Below are positions 40,771-49,539 of a DNA stretch of 64,000 bases, piece by piece (the first letter of the stretch is position 1; the number at the start of each line of letters is the position of its first letter). The notes beneath the pieces are model-generated. The model did no database searches. It was not told the DNA's origin and saw only the letters and a program-made list of their open reading frames with translations. Source of the DNA: an uncultured Bacilli bacterium (GTDB lineage Bacteria; Bacillota_I; Bacilli_A; RF39; UBA660); the NCBI GenBank assembly GCA_934130375.1, contig CAKOXW010000001.1:124001-188000 (forward strand). Reading direction: 5' to 3'. A program made the position numbers and the translations under genes.

Positions 40771-43311
40771 ATGAAGTTGTGTGAGGTTGATAAAAGTAAA
40801 ATATCTCCAATGATGTTACAATATATTGATATTAAAGAAAAAAATATGGATGTTATTTTATTTTTTAGATTAGGGGATTTTTATGAAATGTTTTTTGAGG
40901 ATGCTTATATTGCATCAAAAGAACTAGAACTTACTTTAACTGGTAAAAATGCAGGTTTAGATGAAAGAATTCCTATGTGTGGTATTCCTTACCATGCAGC
41001 GTCAATTTATCTTGAGAAATTGGTTGAAAAAGGGTATAAGGTTGCGATATGTGAACAGGTTGAAGACCCTAAGACTGCCAAGGGTGTTGTTAAAAGAGAA
41101 GTAATGCAAATAGTATCTTCTGGAACAGTTATGAATAGTGATGCGCTTGATGAGAAGAGTAATAATTATATTGGAAATGTGCTTGATTTTAATAGTTCGT
41201 ATGTAATATGTTATACCGATTTATCTACTGGTGAAGTAAATGTGAAAATGATTAATCATGATACGGATACTTTAATTAATACTATATTATCTTTAGGGTT
41301 AAATGAAATCGTGTTTAAATCAGATTTTAATAAGTACGTAGTTGATACTCTAAGGAATAAGTGTAGATTAAATGTAAGTATTAGTGATTATGTATGTGAT
41401 ACAGATGAATATAAATATATATATGACTTTGTATTAGATGAAAGATATATTATATGTATTAATCATTTATTATCTTATTTAATAGATACTCAGAAAAGAA
41501 GTTTAACTCATTTGCAAAGAGTTAATATTATTGAAAATATTTATTTAAATATAGATGTTAATAGTATTCGTAATTTAGAATTAGTTGAATCTTTAAGATT
41601 AAAAAGTAGAAATTATTCATTATTATGGTTACTTGATAAGACTAAGACTGCAATGGGTTCAAGGATGCTTAAGAATTGGATTTTAAATCCTTTAACTAAT
41701 ATCGAAGAAATTAATAAAAGGTATGATATTATTAGTACTTTAGAAACTGAATTTATATTAAAAGAAGAGTTAAAGAATTATTTAAATGAAGTTTATGACT
41801 TAGAAAGATTATGTGGTAGAATTTCTTATGGTAATACTAATGCGAGAGATTTAATACAACTTAAGAATTCTTTAAAAGTTCTTCCTGATATTAATAAAAT
41901 ATTAACTGATTTAAAGTTTTATAAAAACATTGAGACTTTAGAAGATTTATATAGTTTACTTGATAAAAGTATTGATGATGATGCTCCTATAACTATTAAA
42001 GAAGGCGGAATAATAAAAAGAGGTTATAATTTAGAACTTGATAGTTTAAAAGATAATAGTAAATCTGGAAAAGATTTTGTTGTAAATATGGAGAGTGAAG
42101 AGAGAGAAAGAACAGGTATTAAGAATTTAAAGGTTGGGTATAATAAAATATTTGGTTATTATATAGAAGTATCTAAGGGGAATATACCTTTAATTAAAGA
42201 TGAATATAATTATGAGAGAAAACAAACTTTAGCAAATTGTGAAAGATATGTTACTCCTTTATTAAAAGAAAAAGAAGCAATGATATTAGGTGCGGAAGAG
42301 AAGATTATTAATCTTGAATACAATTTGTTTATTGAAATTAGAGATATAGTTAAGAATTATATTAGTAGAATACAAGTAATTGCTAAGACTATAGCAGAGA
42401 TAGATGTTTTGCAGTCTTTAGCGTGTGTTGCTGAAGAAAATAATTATGTAAGACCAGTTATTAGTGATAAAAGAATTATAGATATTAAAGGTAGTAGACA
42501 TCCAGTTGTTGAGAAAGTATTAAATACTGAATATGTAGATAATGATATTTATATGGATGAAAAAACTAATATTTTAATGATTACTGGACCAAATATGGCT
42601 GGTAAATCTACTTATGAAAGAGAACTTGTTATTACATCTATAATGGCTCAAATGGGTTCTTTTGTGCCTGCTAAGAGTTGTATTATTCCTATATTTGATA
42701 AAGTATTTACTCGTATAGGAGCATCAGATGATCTTGTGTCAGGCGATAGTACATTTATGGTTGAAATGAAAGAAGCAAATATAGCATTATTAAACGCTAC
42801 TAAAAATAGTTTAATAATATTTGATGAATTAGGAAGGGGTACAGCAACTTATGATGGATTATCAATCGCACAATCAATAATTGAATATATTCATGATAAT
42901 ATTGGATGTAAAACACTATTTTCAACTCACTATCATGAACTTACTAAATTAGATAAACACTTTAGTGGTATTAAAAATGTACATGTTGCAATAAAAGAAG
43001 AAAATGGTAATATTACATTTATGCATAAAGTAAAAGATGGACCTGTTGATAAGAGTTATGGTATACATGTTGCTAAACTTGCTAATTTACCAAGTAAAGT
43101 AATAAATAGGGCTAATGAAATATTAAATACTTATGAAAATAAAAAGGAAGTAGTATTTAGTGAACAATTATCAATACCTATAGAAACTATAGAAAAAGAT
43201 AATATAATTGAAGATAAAATTAAGAATATAGATATACTTAATACAACACCACTTGATGCACTTAATTTTATTTATGAATTAAAAAAAGAAATTGATAAAA
43301 AAAATAATTGA
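40771..43311 (+). CDS. mutS: DNA mismatch repair protein MutS
   Basis: 846 residues, normal MutS1 length. Mismatch-recognition domain: LFFRLGDFYEMFFEDA with the F-x-E motif. Connector, lever and clamp domains follow (NCERYVTPLLKEKEAMILGA). ATPase: Walker A GPNMAGKST (about residue 606), Walker B LIIFDELGRGTATYDGLSI (about 684), H STHYHEL. It recognises mispairs and small loops. mutL is not adjacent. MutS activity matters for the stability of the poly-G tracts described elsewhere in this window. Confidence 0.97.
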   Translation: MKLCEVDKSKISPMMLQYIDIKEKNMDVILFFRLGDFYEMFFEDAYIASKELELTLTGKNAGLDERIPMCGIPYHAASIYLEKLVEKGYKVAICEQVEDPKTAKGVVKREVMQIVSSGTVMNSDALDEKSNNYIGNVLDFNSSYVICYTDLSTGEVNVKMINHDTDTLINTILSLGLNEIVFKSDFNKYVVDTLRNKCRLNVSISDYVCDTDEYKYIYDFVLDERYIICINHLLSYLIDTQKRSLTHLQRVNIIENIYLNIDVNSIRNLELVESLRLKSRNYSLLWLLDKTKTAMGSRMLKNWILNPLTNIEEINKRYDIISTLETEFILKEELKNYLNEVYDLERLCGRISYGNTNARDLIQLKNSLKVLPDINKILTDLKFYKNIETLEDLYSLLDKSIDDDAPITIKEGGIIKRGYNLELDSLKDNSKSGKDFVVNMESEERERTGIKNLKVGYNKIFGYYIEVSKGNIPLIKDEYNYERKQTLANCERYVTPLLKEKEAMILGAEEKIINLEYNLFIEIRDIVKNYISRIQVIAKTIAEIDVLQSLACVAEENNYVRPVISDKRIIDIKGSRHPVVEKVLNTEYVDNDIYMDEKTNILMITGPNMAGKSTYERELVITSIMAQMGSFVPAKSCIIPIFDKVFTRIGASDDLVSGDSTFMVEMKEANIALLNATKNSLIIFDELGRGTATYDGLSIAQSIIEYIHDNIGCKTLFSTHYHELTKLDKHFSGIKNVHVAIKEENGNITFMHKVKDGPVDKSYGIHVAKLANLPSKVINRANEILNTYENKKEVVFSEQLSIPIETIEKDNIIEDKIKNIDILNTTPLDALNFIYELKKEIDKKNN

Positions 43312-43358
43312 AAATAGTAAAATCTATGATATAATTATTTTTATGTGTGAGGTGTTAT

Positions 43359-43763
43359 ATGGCAGATATTAATAGAAGTGAATTAAGAAAAATTATTATG
43401 ACTGCACTTTATCAAATAAGTGTTTATAAATCAAGTAAGATTAAATATGATACTAATGAAGTTATTAAAGAATTATTAGAAGTTAAAAATGATTTTGTAA
43501 ATGAAATAGTATTCGGTGTTTTAGAGCATGAAGATGAATTAGTAGATATTGCTAATAAGTATTTAAAAGATTGGACTATAGATAGATTAGGAAAAACTGA
43601 CCAAGCAATACTTAAGATAGGTTTATATGAATTATTATATACTGATACACCTGATATAGTATGTATAAATGAAGCCTTAGAGTTAGCAAGCGAGTACTCT
43701 GATGATAAAGTAAAAAGTATGATTAATGCAGTACTAGATAACGTAATGAAAAATAAAGATTAA
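43359..43763 (+). CDS. nusB: Transcription antitermination protein NusB
   Basis: 134 residues from ATG 43359 (behind GAGGTG). All-helical NusB fold: RSELRKIIMTALYQISVY, then WTIDRLGKTDQAILKIGLYE and INEALELASEYSDDKVKSMI. It binds boxA RNA with S10 in rRNA antitermination. A terminator and motif copy follow. Confidence 0.9.
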   Translation: MADINRSELRKIIMTALYQISVYKSSKIKYDTNEVIKELLEVKNDFVNEIVFGVLEHEDELVDIANKYLKDWTIDRLGKTDQAILKIGLYELLYTDTPDIVCINEALELASEYSDDKVKSMINAVLDNVMKNKD

Positions 43764-43779
43764 TTTCTTTATTTTTTTT
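43751..43779 (+). terminator. Terminator of mutS-nusB
   Basis: AAATAAAGA / TCTTTATTT hairpin then TTTTT. Confidence 0.65.
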
Positions 43780-43785
43780 ATAATA

Positions 43786-43805
43786 TGTATTCTTTGACTT
43801 AAGTA
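43786..43805 (+). repeat. Dispersed post-terminator motif, copy 4
   Basis: TGTATTCTTTGACTTAAGTA, two changes from the copy at 28861. Confidence 0.45.
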
Positions 43806-43846
43806 GTTTATATTATATATTTATAAATTTATATGTTAAAGATTAT

Positions 43847-44032
43847 AAGTTTTATATTATTTTGAATACAAGTAACATCCCCTAATAATTAGTTAAAAAG
43901 TGGTTGTTTTGATATAAAATGTTAAAACTTTTGTAAATTTTCGTCAAAAATAGACCTAAAAAACGCCCTCGCCCATTGCCAAATGGGGGGGGGTGTATAG
44001 TATAATAACCTTGTATAATAGAGGAGGAAATT
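43847..44032 (+). repeat. Duplicated prepilin upstream module, copy A
   Basis: About 185 bases closely matching 61704-61890, including TTTGAATACAAGTAACATCC, TTTGTAAATTTTCGTCAAAA and the CCCATTGCCAAATG-poly-G block. Copy B precedes a paralogous gene. Confidence 0.8.
43976..44006 (+). promoter_or_regulatory. Poly-G spacer promoter, copy A
   Basis: TTGCCA (43976-43981), 19-base spacer containing nine consecutive G (43985-43993), TATAAT (44001-44006). The ribosome site and ATG follow 20-27 bases later. Length change in the G tract would move the spacer toward or away from the optimal 17. Confidence 0.65.
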
Positions 44033-44941
44033 ATGAAGAAAAAGAAGGGTTTTACTTTAGTAGAATTATTAGCAGTAATAGTTATTTTGGCAGTTATACT
44101 AATTATTGCAATGCCAAAAATAAGTGATGTAATTAAGAATTCTAAGGAAGCATCATTAGAAACAACTGCAAAATTAATAGCAAGTCAGGCAGAAAAGAAA
44201 TATACTGAAAATCAAGTATTAGATGGTTCAACTACAATAAAATGTAGTGATGTTGCTAAGATAAGTGATACTGATTATGAAAGTTGTAATATTACTTTTG
44301 ATAGTAAAGGTAATGCTAAAGTAACAATAGTAGGTAAGGGTAAGTTTGAAGGTTTACAAGTAGTAGATGGAACTAAAGATAGTGCAAAAGCAAGCGCTAA
44401 GAAAGAAATTGTTGAAACTGCTGCTAAGTATTTTAGTTATGAAGAAGTGGAAGGCGGTATGTCAATAACAGGTTATAATATTGCTGGAGGAACTGATGTA
44501 GTAATACCATCACAAATAGATGGTAAGACAGTTGTTGCTATTGGAGATTTGGCATTTACAACAAGAGGTATTATACCAACACTTACTGCTTATAATAATG
44601 ATTATAAAGTAAGTTTATTAAGTTATAATTCTAATAATAATTATGTGGTAAAACCGCTTGTAACAGATCTTAAAGGTTTAGGAATAACTTCGGTAGTGAT
44701 ACCTAATACAGTAACAAGCATAGGTAATAATGCATTTGCTGATAATAAGTTAACTAATATTACAATACCATCAAGTGTTATTGAAATAAGTCTTGAAGCG
44801 TTTTACGGCAATCAAATAAGTTCAATTACATTTCCTGATACACCAATCACTCTTGGCTGTAGAGTATTTGCTCGTAATCCAATTTCTGCAGATGAAACTT
44901 ATAGTTTACCAAGTAATGTTACTTATGTATGTGTAAATTGA
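44033..44941 (+). CDS. Prepilin-like surface protein with BspA-type leucine-rich repeats
   Basis: 302 residues. Class III signal MKKKKG/FTLVELLAVIVIL, then the shared pilin helix and linker (SQAEKKYTENQVLDGS, KCSDVAKISDTDYESC, GKGKFEGLQVVDG). C-terminal module: SITGYNIAGGTDVVIPSQID, then LRR_5 repeats of BspA type (TSVVIPNTVTSIGNNAF, NKLTNITIPSSVIEI). BspA-like repeats bind host proteins in several gut and oral bacteria. Paralogue of the gene at 61891, with the same poly-G promoter. Strong GAGGAGG site at 44021-44027. Confidence 0.85.
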   Translation: MKKKKGFTLVELLAVIVILAVILIIAMPKISDVIKNSKEASLETTAKLIASQAEKKYTENQVLDGSTTIKCSDVAKISDTDYESCNITFDSKGNAKVTIVGKGKFEGLQVVDGTKDSAKASAKKEIVETAAKYFSYEEVEGGMSITGYNIAGGTDVVIPSQIDGKTVVAIGDLAFTTRGIIPTLTAYNNDYKVSLLSYNSNNNYVVKPLVTDLKGLGITSVVIPNTVTSIGNNAFADNKLTNITIPSSVIEISLEAFYGNQISSITFPDTPITLGCRVFARNPISADETYSLPSNVTYVCVN

Positions 44942-44962
44942 TATTTTAATTTAGATTGTTAA

Positions 44963-44987
44963 AGAGATAGATTTCTATCTTTTTTTC
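44963..44987 (+). terminator. Terminator of the prepilin gene
   Basis: AGATAGA / TCTATCT hairpin then TTTTTT. Confidence 0.75.
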
Positions 44988-45013
44988 TTGTATAATAATT
45001 ATGGAGGTAAAGT

Positions 45014-45493
45014 ATGGATGATATAGTTAATGTAGTTATTGAAATACCATTTAGGTCTAGAAATAAGTATGAGATAAGTAATGGTAAAGTTATGTTAGAT
45101 AGAGTGTTGTATTCTGCAATGGGTTATCCTTGCGAATATGGAATGATTGAAAATACTCTTGCTAAAGATGGTGACCCTCTTGATATTTTAGTTATAGCAA
45201 CAGAAGCAAGTTACCCAGGTTGTATTGTGCCTGCTCGTATTATTGGTTATTTAGATATGGTTGATAATGGTAAAGAAGATTATAAATTAATATCTGTTGT
45301 TGCGTGCGACCCAAGATATGATGATATTAAGAGTTTAGATGATATTTCTTCATTTACTTTAGAAGAGATTAAGAACTTTTTTGAAAATTATAAAAAGTTA
45401 GAAAATATAGATGTAAAGGTTGGTAAATATCATAGTTGTAGTGAAGCACTTAAGATACTTAAAGAATGTGAGGAAAGGTATAATGAGGAATAG
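45014..45493 (+). CDS. ppa: Inorganic pyrophosphatase (family I)
   Basis: 159 residues, slightly short. VIEIPFRSRNKYEISNGKVM, then LDRVLYSAMGYPCEYGMIEN, TLAKDGDPLDILVIA (metal-binding Asp residues) and VVACDPRYDDI. It hydrolyses PPi to drive biosynthesis. ATG 45014 behind GGAGGTAAAGT. Its end overlaps the dUTPase start by 11 bases; both serve nucleotide metabolism. Confidence 0.9.
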   Translation: MDDIVNVVIEIPFRSRNKYEISNGKVMLDRVLYSAMGYPCEYGMIENTLAKDGDPLDILVIATEASYPGCIVPARIIGYLDMVDNGKEDYKLISVVACDPRYDDIKSLDDISSFTLEEIKNFFENYKKLENIDVKVGKYHSCSEALKILKECEERYNEE

Positions 45494-45938
45494 AGGTTTT
45501 GAAATAGTTTCTGCGTATAAAGATAAAGGTATTAATATTCCAGTGAGAAAAACTCATGGTTCTGCAGCATACGACATAGAAGCAGCAGAAGATATAGTTA
45601 TTCCTCCGTATCAACAAGGTATAAAGCCTACTTTGATACCTACTGGGTTAAAAGCTTATTGTAGAAGTGATGAGTTTTATATTCTTGCTAATAGAAGTTC
45701 TGGTCCTAAGAAGGGTTTTGTAATGGCTAATAGTATTGGTATTATTGATAGTGATTATTATGATAATGAGAGTAATGAGGGACATTTTTATTTTCAATAT
45801 TATAATTTTAATAAAGAAGAGTTGCATGTTAAGAAGGGTGATGTTATAGGGCAAGTAATATTTATGAAGTTCTTAACGTGTGATGATGATTGTGCGGAAG
45901 GTATTAGGACTGGTGGTTTTGGTTCTACTGATAAGTAA
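45483..45938 (+). CDS. dut: dUTP diphosphatase (trimeric dUTPase)
   Basis: 151 residues from ATG 45483 (GAGGAAAGG upstream). Motif 1 SAAYDIEAAED, motif 2 ANRSSGPKKG, motif 3 ANSIGIIDSDYYDNESNEGH, motif 4 KGDVIGQVIF, motif 5 TGGFGSTDK. It converts dUTP to dUMP, keeping uracil out of DNA. Located behind ppa, which removes the PPi it releases. Confidence 0.92.
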   Translation: MRNRGFEIVSAYKDKGINIPVRKTHGSAAYDIEAAEDIVIPPYQQGIKPTLIPTGLKAYCRSDEFYILANRSSGPKKGFVMANSIGIIDSDYYDNESNEGHFYFQYYNFNKEELHVKKGDVIGQVIFMKFLTCDDDCAEGIRTGGFGSTDK

Positions 45939-45971
45939 AATATGATATAATTGAAATAGAAAGGAGTATTT

Positions 45972-46733
45972 ATGATTATTTTAATTATTGTTTTAGTAAT
46001 TTTGTTATTATCTATTAAACAAGTTAGTGAGTATGAAAGAGGAGTTAAGTTTTGTTTTGGTAAGTTTAAGAAAATTATGAACCCAGGATGGAATATTGTA
46101 CTTCCTATAATTGAATCTTACAAGAAGATTGATATAAGGACTAAGGTAATTGATGTTCCTGAACAAGAAGTAATTACTAAGGATAATGTGTCTGTTAAGA
46201 TTAATGCGGTAATTTATTATAATATTTTTGATGCTTCTAAAGCAATTTTAGAGGTTGAGAATTTTCATTATGCAGTATCACAACTTGCTCAAACTACAAT
46301 GCGTAATTCAGTTGGTTCAGTAACTTTAGATGAGTTATTAAGTTGTAGAGATAAAATATCTGATACAATTTGTAAGATTGTAGATAAAGCAAGTGATGAG
46401 TGGGGTGTTAAGGTACATGATGTTGAGTTAAAGGATGTATCCCTACCAGGTGAAATGAAAAGAGTTATTGCTAAGGTTGCAGAGGCTGAGAGAGAAAAAC
46501 AAGCTGTCATTACAAAGGCTGCAGGTGAACTTGAGGCATCTAAGAATTTAGCAGAAGCAGCAACTACTTTATCACAAGCACCAGGTGCACTTCATTTAAG
46601 AACTTTAGCAACTATTAATGATATTTCATCTGACCAATCAAATACAATAATTTTTGCAGTACCACTTGAGGTTTTAAGAGCATTTGAAGGAGATAAGGCA
46701 AAAGAATTAATTACTAAAATTAAAAATAAGTAA
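45972..46733 (+). CDS. SPFH/band 7 protein (slipin/stomatin type)
   Basis: 253 residues. Short N-terminal hydrophobic segment (IILIIVLVILLLSI), SPFH domain (VSEYERGVKFCFGKFKKIM, WNIVLPIIESYKKIDIRTKV, VITKDNVSVKINAVIYY), and a helical C-terminal part with VIAKVAEAEREKQAVITKAA. These proteins form large membrane-ring scaffolds. Slipins usually sit next to an NfeD gene; none is adjacent here. Confidence 0.88.
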   Translation: MIILIIVLVILLLSIKQVSEYERGVKFCFGKFKKIMNPGWNIVLPIIESYKKIDIRTKVIDVPEQEVITKDNVSVKINAVIYYNIFDASKAILEVENFHYAVSQLAQTTMRNSVGSVTLDELLSCRDKISDTICKIVDKASDEWGVKVHDVELKDVSLPGEMKRVIAKVAEAEREKQAVITKAAGELEASKNLAEAATTLSQAPGALHLRTLATINDISSDQSNTIIFAVPLEVLRAFEGDKAKELITKIKNK

Positions 46734-46760
46734 CTAGATTTATCTAGTGCTTTTTTCTTT
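46733..46760 (+). terminator. Terminator of the SPFH gene
   Basis: ACTAGA / TCTAGT hairpin then GCTTTTTT. Confidence 0.65.
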
Positions 46761-46792
46761 TTGTAAAACATATTATAGATTAGGTGATTTTA

Positions 46793-47347
46793 ATGAAACT
46801 AACATCAATAGTACTGGTAGCAATTTCTCTATCTATGGATGCTTTTGCAATATCTATTTGTAAGGGTTTAAGTATGAAAGAAAATAATTATAAAAAGGCA
46901 CTTGTAATTGCACTTTATTTTGGTTTATTTCAAGCATTAATGCCTATAATTGGCTATTTATTTGGTTTTTCAGTAAATAGTATTCTTAATAGAATTAATT
47001 CTTTTTTAGCGTTTATAATTCTTGTATCAATAGGTATTAGTATGCTTGTTGATTCTAATGAAAAACGTGAGTTAGATGACAGTGTTAATTTTAAGACAAT
47101 GATTGTGCTTGCGGTCGTAACAAGTATTGATGCACTTGCGATAGGTGTTACTTTTGCTTTTTTAAATGTAAATATTATCGCATCATCAATACTAATTGGA
47201 ATTATCACCTTTGTAATTACATTTTCAGGTGTCTTAATTGGTAATAAATTTGGATCAAAATACGCAAGTAGGGCACAGCTACTTGGTGGCATTATATTAA
47301 TATTAACCGGTATTAAAATATTACTTAATTATTTAGATATAATTTAG
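46793..47347 (+). CDS. mntP: MntP/YtaF-family manganese efflux protein
   Basis: 184 residues from ATG 46793 (behind TTAGGTG). Six membrane helices in two repeats, each with the family Asp: AISLSMDAFAISICKGL in helix 1 and VVTSIDALAIGVTFAF in helix 4. MntP exports Mn2+. The intergenic space is only 59 bases, too short for the yybP-ykoY manganese riboswitch often found upstream. Confidence 0.85.
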   Translation: MKLTSIVLVAISLSMDAFAISICKGLSMKENNYKKALVIALYFGLFQALMPIIGYLFGFSVNSILNRINSFLAFIILVSIGISMLVDSNEKRELDDSVNFKTMIVLAVVTSIDALAIGVTFAFLNVNIIASSILIGIITFVITFSGVLIGNKFGSKYASRAQLLGGIILILTGIKILLNYLDII

Positions 47348-47392
47348 TAATATTTTTCTTTTATTTGTAAATAATATAATTGGGAGGAAATT

Positions 47393-47611
47393 ATGAAAAA
47401 TTATAAAGAAGTACCATTTATTATTACTGGTAAAGATTTAGATTATTTAACAGATATGTTTCATTGGAATTATTTATGTTACAAGTGTATGAATAATGCA
47501 TCTTTAGAAGTAGTTGATAAGGAAATTAAAAATATGATAGAAAAGAGTATGGCTTTATTTGATGATAATATGAATAATATTTTAGATACTCTAGGAGGCT
47601 CAAATGAATAA
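47393..47611 (+). CDS. Small helical protein paired with CotF-like coat protein
   Basis: 72 residues, ATG 47393 behind GGGAGG. Helical, with KDLDYLTDMFHWNYLCYKCM and a conserved-looking EIKNMIEKSMALFDDNMN. Its layout resembles the short companions of CotF-family coat proteins in spore formers, and its stop overlaps the start of the CotF-like gene. Identity is supported mainly by position. Confidence 0.55.
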   Translation: MKNYKEVPFIITGKDLDYLTDMFHWNYLCYKCMNNASLEVVDKEIKNMIEKSMALFDDNMNNILDTLGGSNE

Positions 47612-47921
47612 GGAAATTACTAATAAAAAAATGGAAGTACCAAAAGGAATTTGCTTAAACGACAAAGATTATATTGAAACATTATTAACTCATTTAAAAG
47701 ATATGTCTAAAAATTATTGTGTTGCAATGAGCGAGGCATCAAATGAAAAGTTATATGATATGTATGCATCTATGTTTAAAAAGATTAGTAAGATGCAAAG
47801 GGACGTATATGAATTAATGTTTAGATGTGGATGGTATCCTATGGAATGTGTAGGTGATACTAAAATTAATTCTAAATATAATATGCTAACAACAGAGTAC
47901 ACTGATTTAGATAATAATTAA
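47604..47921 (+). CDS. CotF-family spore coat protein
   Basis: 105 residues, ATG 47604 behind TAGGAGG. The Coat_F domain is recognisable: LNDKDYIETLLTHLKDMSKN, then AMSEASNEKLYDMYASMFKK, then MQRDVYELMFRCGWYPME, ending in the typical GWY. CotF-like proteins are coat or forespore-associated components; ferritin-like helical hairpins are predicted for the family. Cotranscribed with the 72-residue gene. Confidence 0.8.
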   Translation: MNKEITNKKMEVPKGICLNDKDYIETLLTHLKDMSKNYCVAMSEASNEKLYDMYASMFKKISKMQRDVYELMFRCGWYPMECVGDTKINSKYNMLTTEYTDLDNN

Positions 47922-47968
47922 TATTGAAAATTAACAATTAATGTAGTATGATTATAATGGTGATACTA

Positions 47969-48610
47969 ATGAATTATGATTATAATAAAATTGTTAATTT
48001 TTTATTTGGAAAAGAGATAAAAGCATTAAATGGTGTTTTAGAAGAAGTAATTAATAGTAAATATACTTTAATTGATGTTAATACTAAAAATAAAATGTTT
48101 TTGTTAAACGAAAAAAATACTAATACTAGTTTTATATTAGAAAAAAGAGGTAATGGTATTTTAATCGCACCTGACTTATATTCAAATCTAAACTTTTCTG
48201 ACAATTTTATTGAACTTACTGAAATTACTATTAATGAAAATAATGGTGATGCAATCGTATCTAAAATATTTAAACAAGATGATAAATTAGTTGCTTTTAC
48301 AACTTCATGGCATTATAGTAATGATAGTTATACTGAGGCAGTAAATAAAATGATGATTATTAATAGTGAAGATATTGAAAAAATATCAGATAGGTATACT
48401 ATTGAAACTTTTTTGAAATCCTTTTACGAAAAGAGAAGAGGTATTTTTAGTGATTTATACTGGGATATAGATTTGCTTACTAAGAATATATTTATAGATG
48501 CTAAGAGAATTGAGCGAGTAAATATTAATGATAGTAATTCAGATAAGTTTAATGTTTTATATAATAAATATTTAAAAATTGTTACTGATGCAGTTAATAA
48601 ATCAAGGTAA
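47969..48610 (+). CDS. Hypothetical soluble protein
   Basis: 213 residues from ATG 47969 (behind GGTGAT); further in-frame ATGs upstream at 47948 and 47957 have no better ribosome site. It shows a beta-rich first half (YTLIDVNTKNKMFLLNE) and a helical C-terminus. No signal peptide or family recognised. Confidence 0.55.
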   Translation: MNYDYNKIVNFLFGKEIKALNGVLEEVINSKYTLIDVNTKNKMFLLNEKNTNTSFILEKRGNGILIAPDLYSNLNFSDNFIELTEITINENNGDAIVSKIFKQDDKLVAFTTSWHYSNDSYTEAVNKMMIINSEDIEKISDRYTIETFLKSFYEKRRGIFSDLYWDIDLLTKNIFIDAKRIERVNINDSNSDKFNVLYNKYLKIVTDAVNKSR

Positions 48611-48630
48611 AACTTGATTTTATTTTATTT
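48599..48630 (+). terminator. Terminator of the hypothetical gene
   Basis: AATCAAG / CTTGATT hairpin around the stop, then TTATTTTATTTTT. Confidence 0.65.
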
Positions 48631-48657
48631 TTAAGTATAATTTAGTTGGTGATGTTT

Positions 48658-49215
48658 ATGAAATTATTACTTCATATTTGTTGTGGACCTTGTTCTGCGG
48701 CGTGTATTAAGGTACTTAGAGATGAGAATATTGATGTAACGGGTTATTGGTATAATCCAAATATACAACCATATACCGAATATTTAAATAGACTTGATGC
48801 TCTAAAAGAGTATTCGAAAATGATTAATTTAATAGTAATATATAATGATTATTATAATTTAAAAGAATTTGTTGATAATGTTAAAAATGATTTAAATAAT
48901 AGATGTGGGTATTGTTATTTATCTAGGTTAGAAAGTGCTTTTAAATATGCATCTAGTAATGGTTATGATTATGTAACTACAACTTTATTAATAAGCCCTT
49001 ATCAAAAACACGATTTGATAATTAAAACATGTGAATTCTTAGAGAAAAAATATAATGTTAAATTTTTATATAGAGACTTTAGACCTTATTTTTATGAAGG
49101 TAAGGCAATGTTTAAGGAAACTGGACTATATATGCAAAAATATTGTGGATGTGTATTTAGTGAAGAAGAAAGATACGAAAAAAAGATTAAAAAAAATACA
49201 GGACTATATGAATAG
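48658..49215 (+). CDS. queH: Epoxyqueuosine reductase QueH
   Basis: 185 residues from ATG 48658 (behind TTGGTGATG). Cys motifs of the QueH family: LLHICCGPCSAACIK at the start, RCGYCYLSRLESAF in the middle, and QKYCGCVFSEEERY at the end, with YNPNIQPYTEYLNRLDA and TTTLLISPYQKHD between. It reduces epoxyqueuosine in tRNA to queuosine using an iron-sulfur site. No other queuosine genes are in the window, so the substrate may come from salvage. Confidence 0.9.
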   Translation: MKLLLHICCGPCSAACIKVLRDENIDVTGYWYNPNIQPYTEYLNRLDALKEYSKMINLIVIYNDYYNLKEFVDNVKNDLNNRCGYCYLSRLESAFKYASSNGYDYVTTTLLISPYQKHDLIIKTCEFLEKKYNVKFLYRDFRPYFYEGKAMFKETGLYMQKYCGCVFSEEERYEKKIKKNTGLYE

Positions 49216-49245
49216 TTTTGTATTTTTTTATATAGTTATATAAAT

Positions 49246-49276
49246 AAAAAAAGAAATCTTACTTAGATTCTTTTCT
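49246..49276 (-). terminator. Terminator of rpmB
   Basis: Minus strand GAATCT / AGATTTC hairpin overlapping the stop, followed by TTTTTTTATTT. Confidence 0.6.
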
Positions 49277-49429
49277 TATCTTCTTAGCATCTCTAGTTGT
49301 CATTACTACAGTTTTACCATCAATAGTAACTTTTTGTTTATTTAAACCTTGTTTCTTCTTAGTAGCGTTTAATGCATGAGAACGACTATTACCAAATAAA
49401 GGTTTTCTATCAGTTTTTACATTTGCCAT
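49259..49429 (-). CDS. rpmB: 50S ribosomal protein L28
   Basis: 56 residues, short for L28 (about 62). It begins MANVKTDRKPLFGNSRSHAL, then NATKKKQGLNKQKVTIDGK and TTRDAKKIRKESK. The PLFGN-RSHALN core identifies it. The N-terminal zinc-type cysteines of some L28 proteins are absent. AGGAGG lies 8 bases upstream of the ATG. A good promoter is at 49466-49494. Confidence 0.9.
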   Translation of the reverse strand: MANVKTDRKPLFGNSRSHALNATKKKQGLNKQKVTIDGKTVVMTTRDAKKIRKESK

Positions 49430-49465
49430 AAATCTTTCCTCCTTTTTAGCGGATTTCCTTTATCA

Positions 49466-49494
49466 ATTGTACCTTAAATATTTAAATAAGTCAA
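49466..49494 (-). promoter_or_regulatory. Promoter of rpmB
   Basis: Minus strand TTGACT (49494-49489), 17-base spacer, TACAAT (49471-49466). Confidence 0.7.
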
Positions 49495-49539
49495 TTGTTA
49501 TCTTACTAAAAATTTGTTAAAATATAAATGGAGGCATTT

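Noticed and set aside
43970..43993. CCCATT-GCCA-AATGGG hairpin before the poly-G tract read as a terminator
   Set aside because: It is followed by G and not T on the plus strand, and it is conserved with the promoter boxes in both copies, so a promoter element fits better. A structural role is still possible.
46734..46792. Manganese riboswitch before mntP
   Set aside because: The gap is 59 bases and mostly occupied by the upstream terminator; no conserved yybP-ykoY core is seen.
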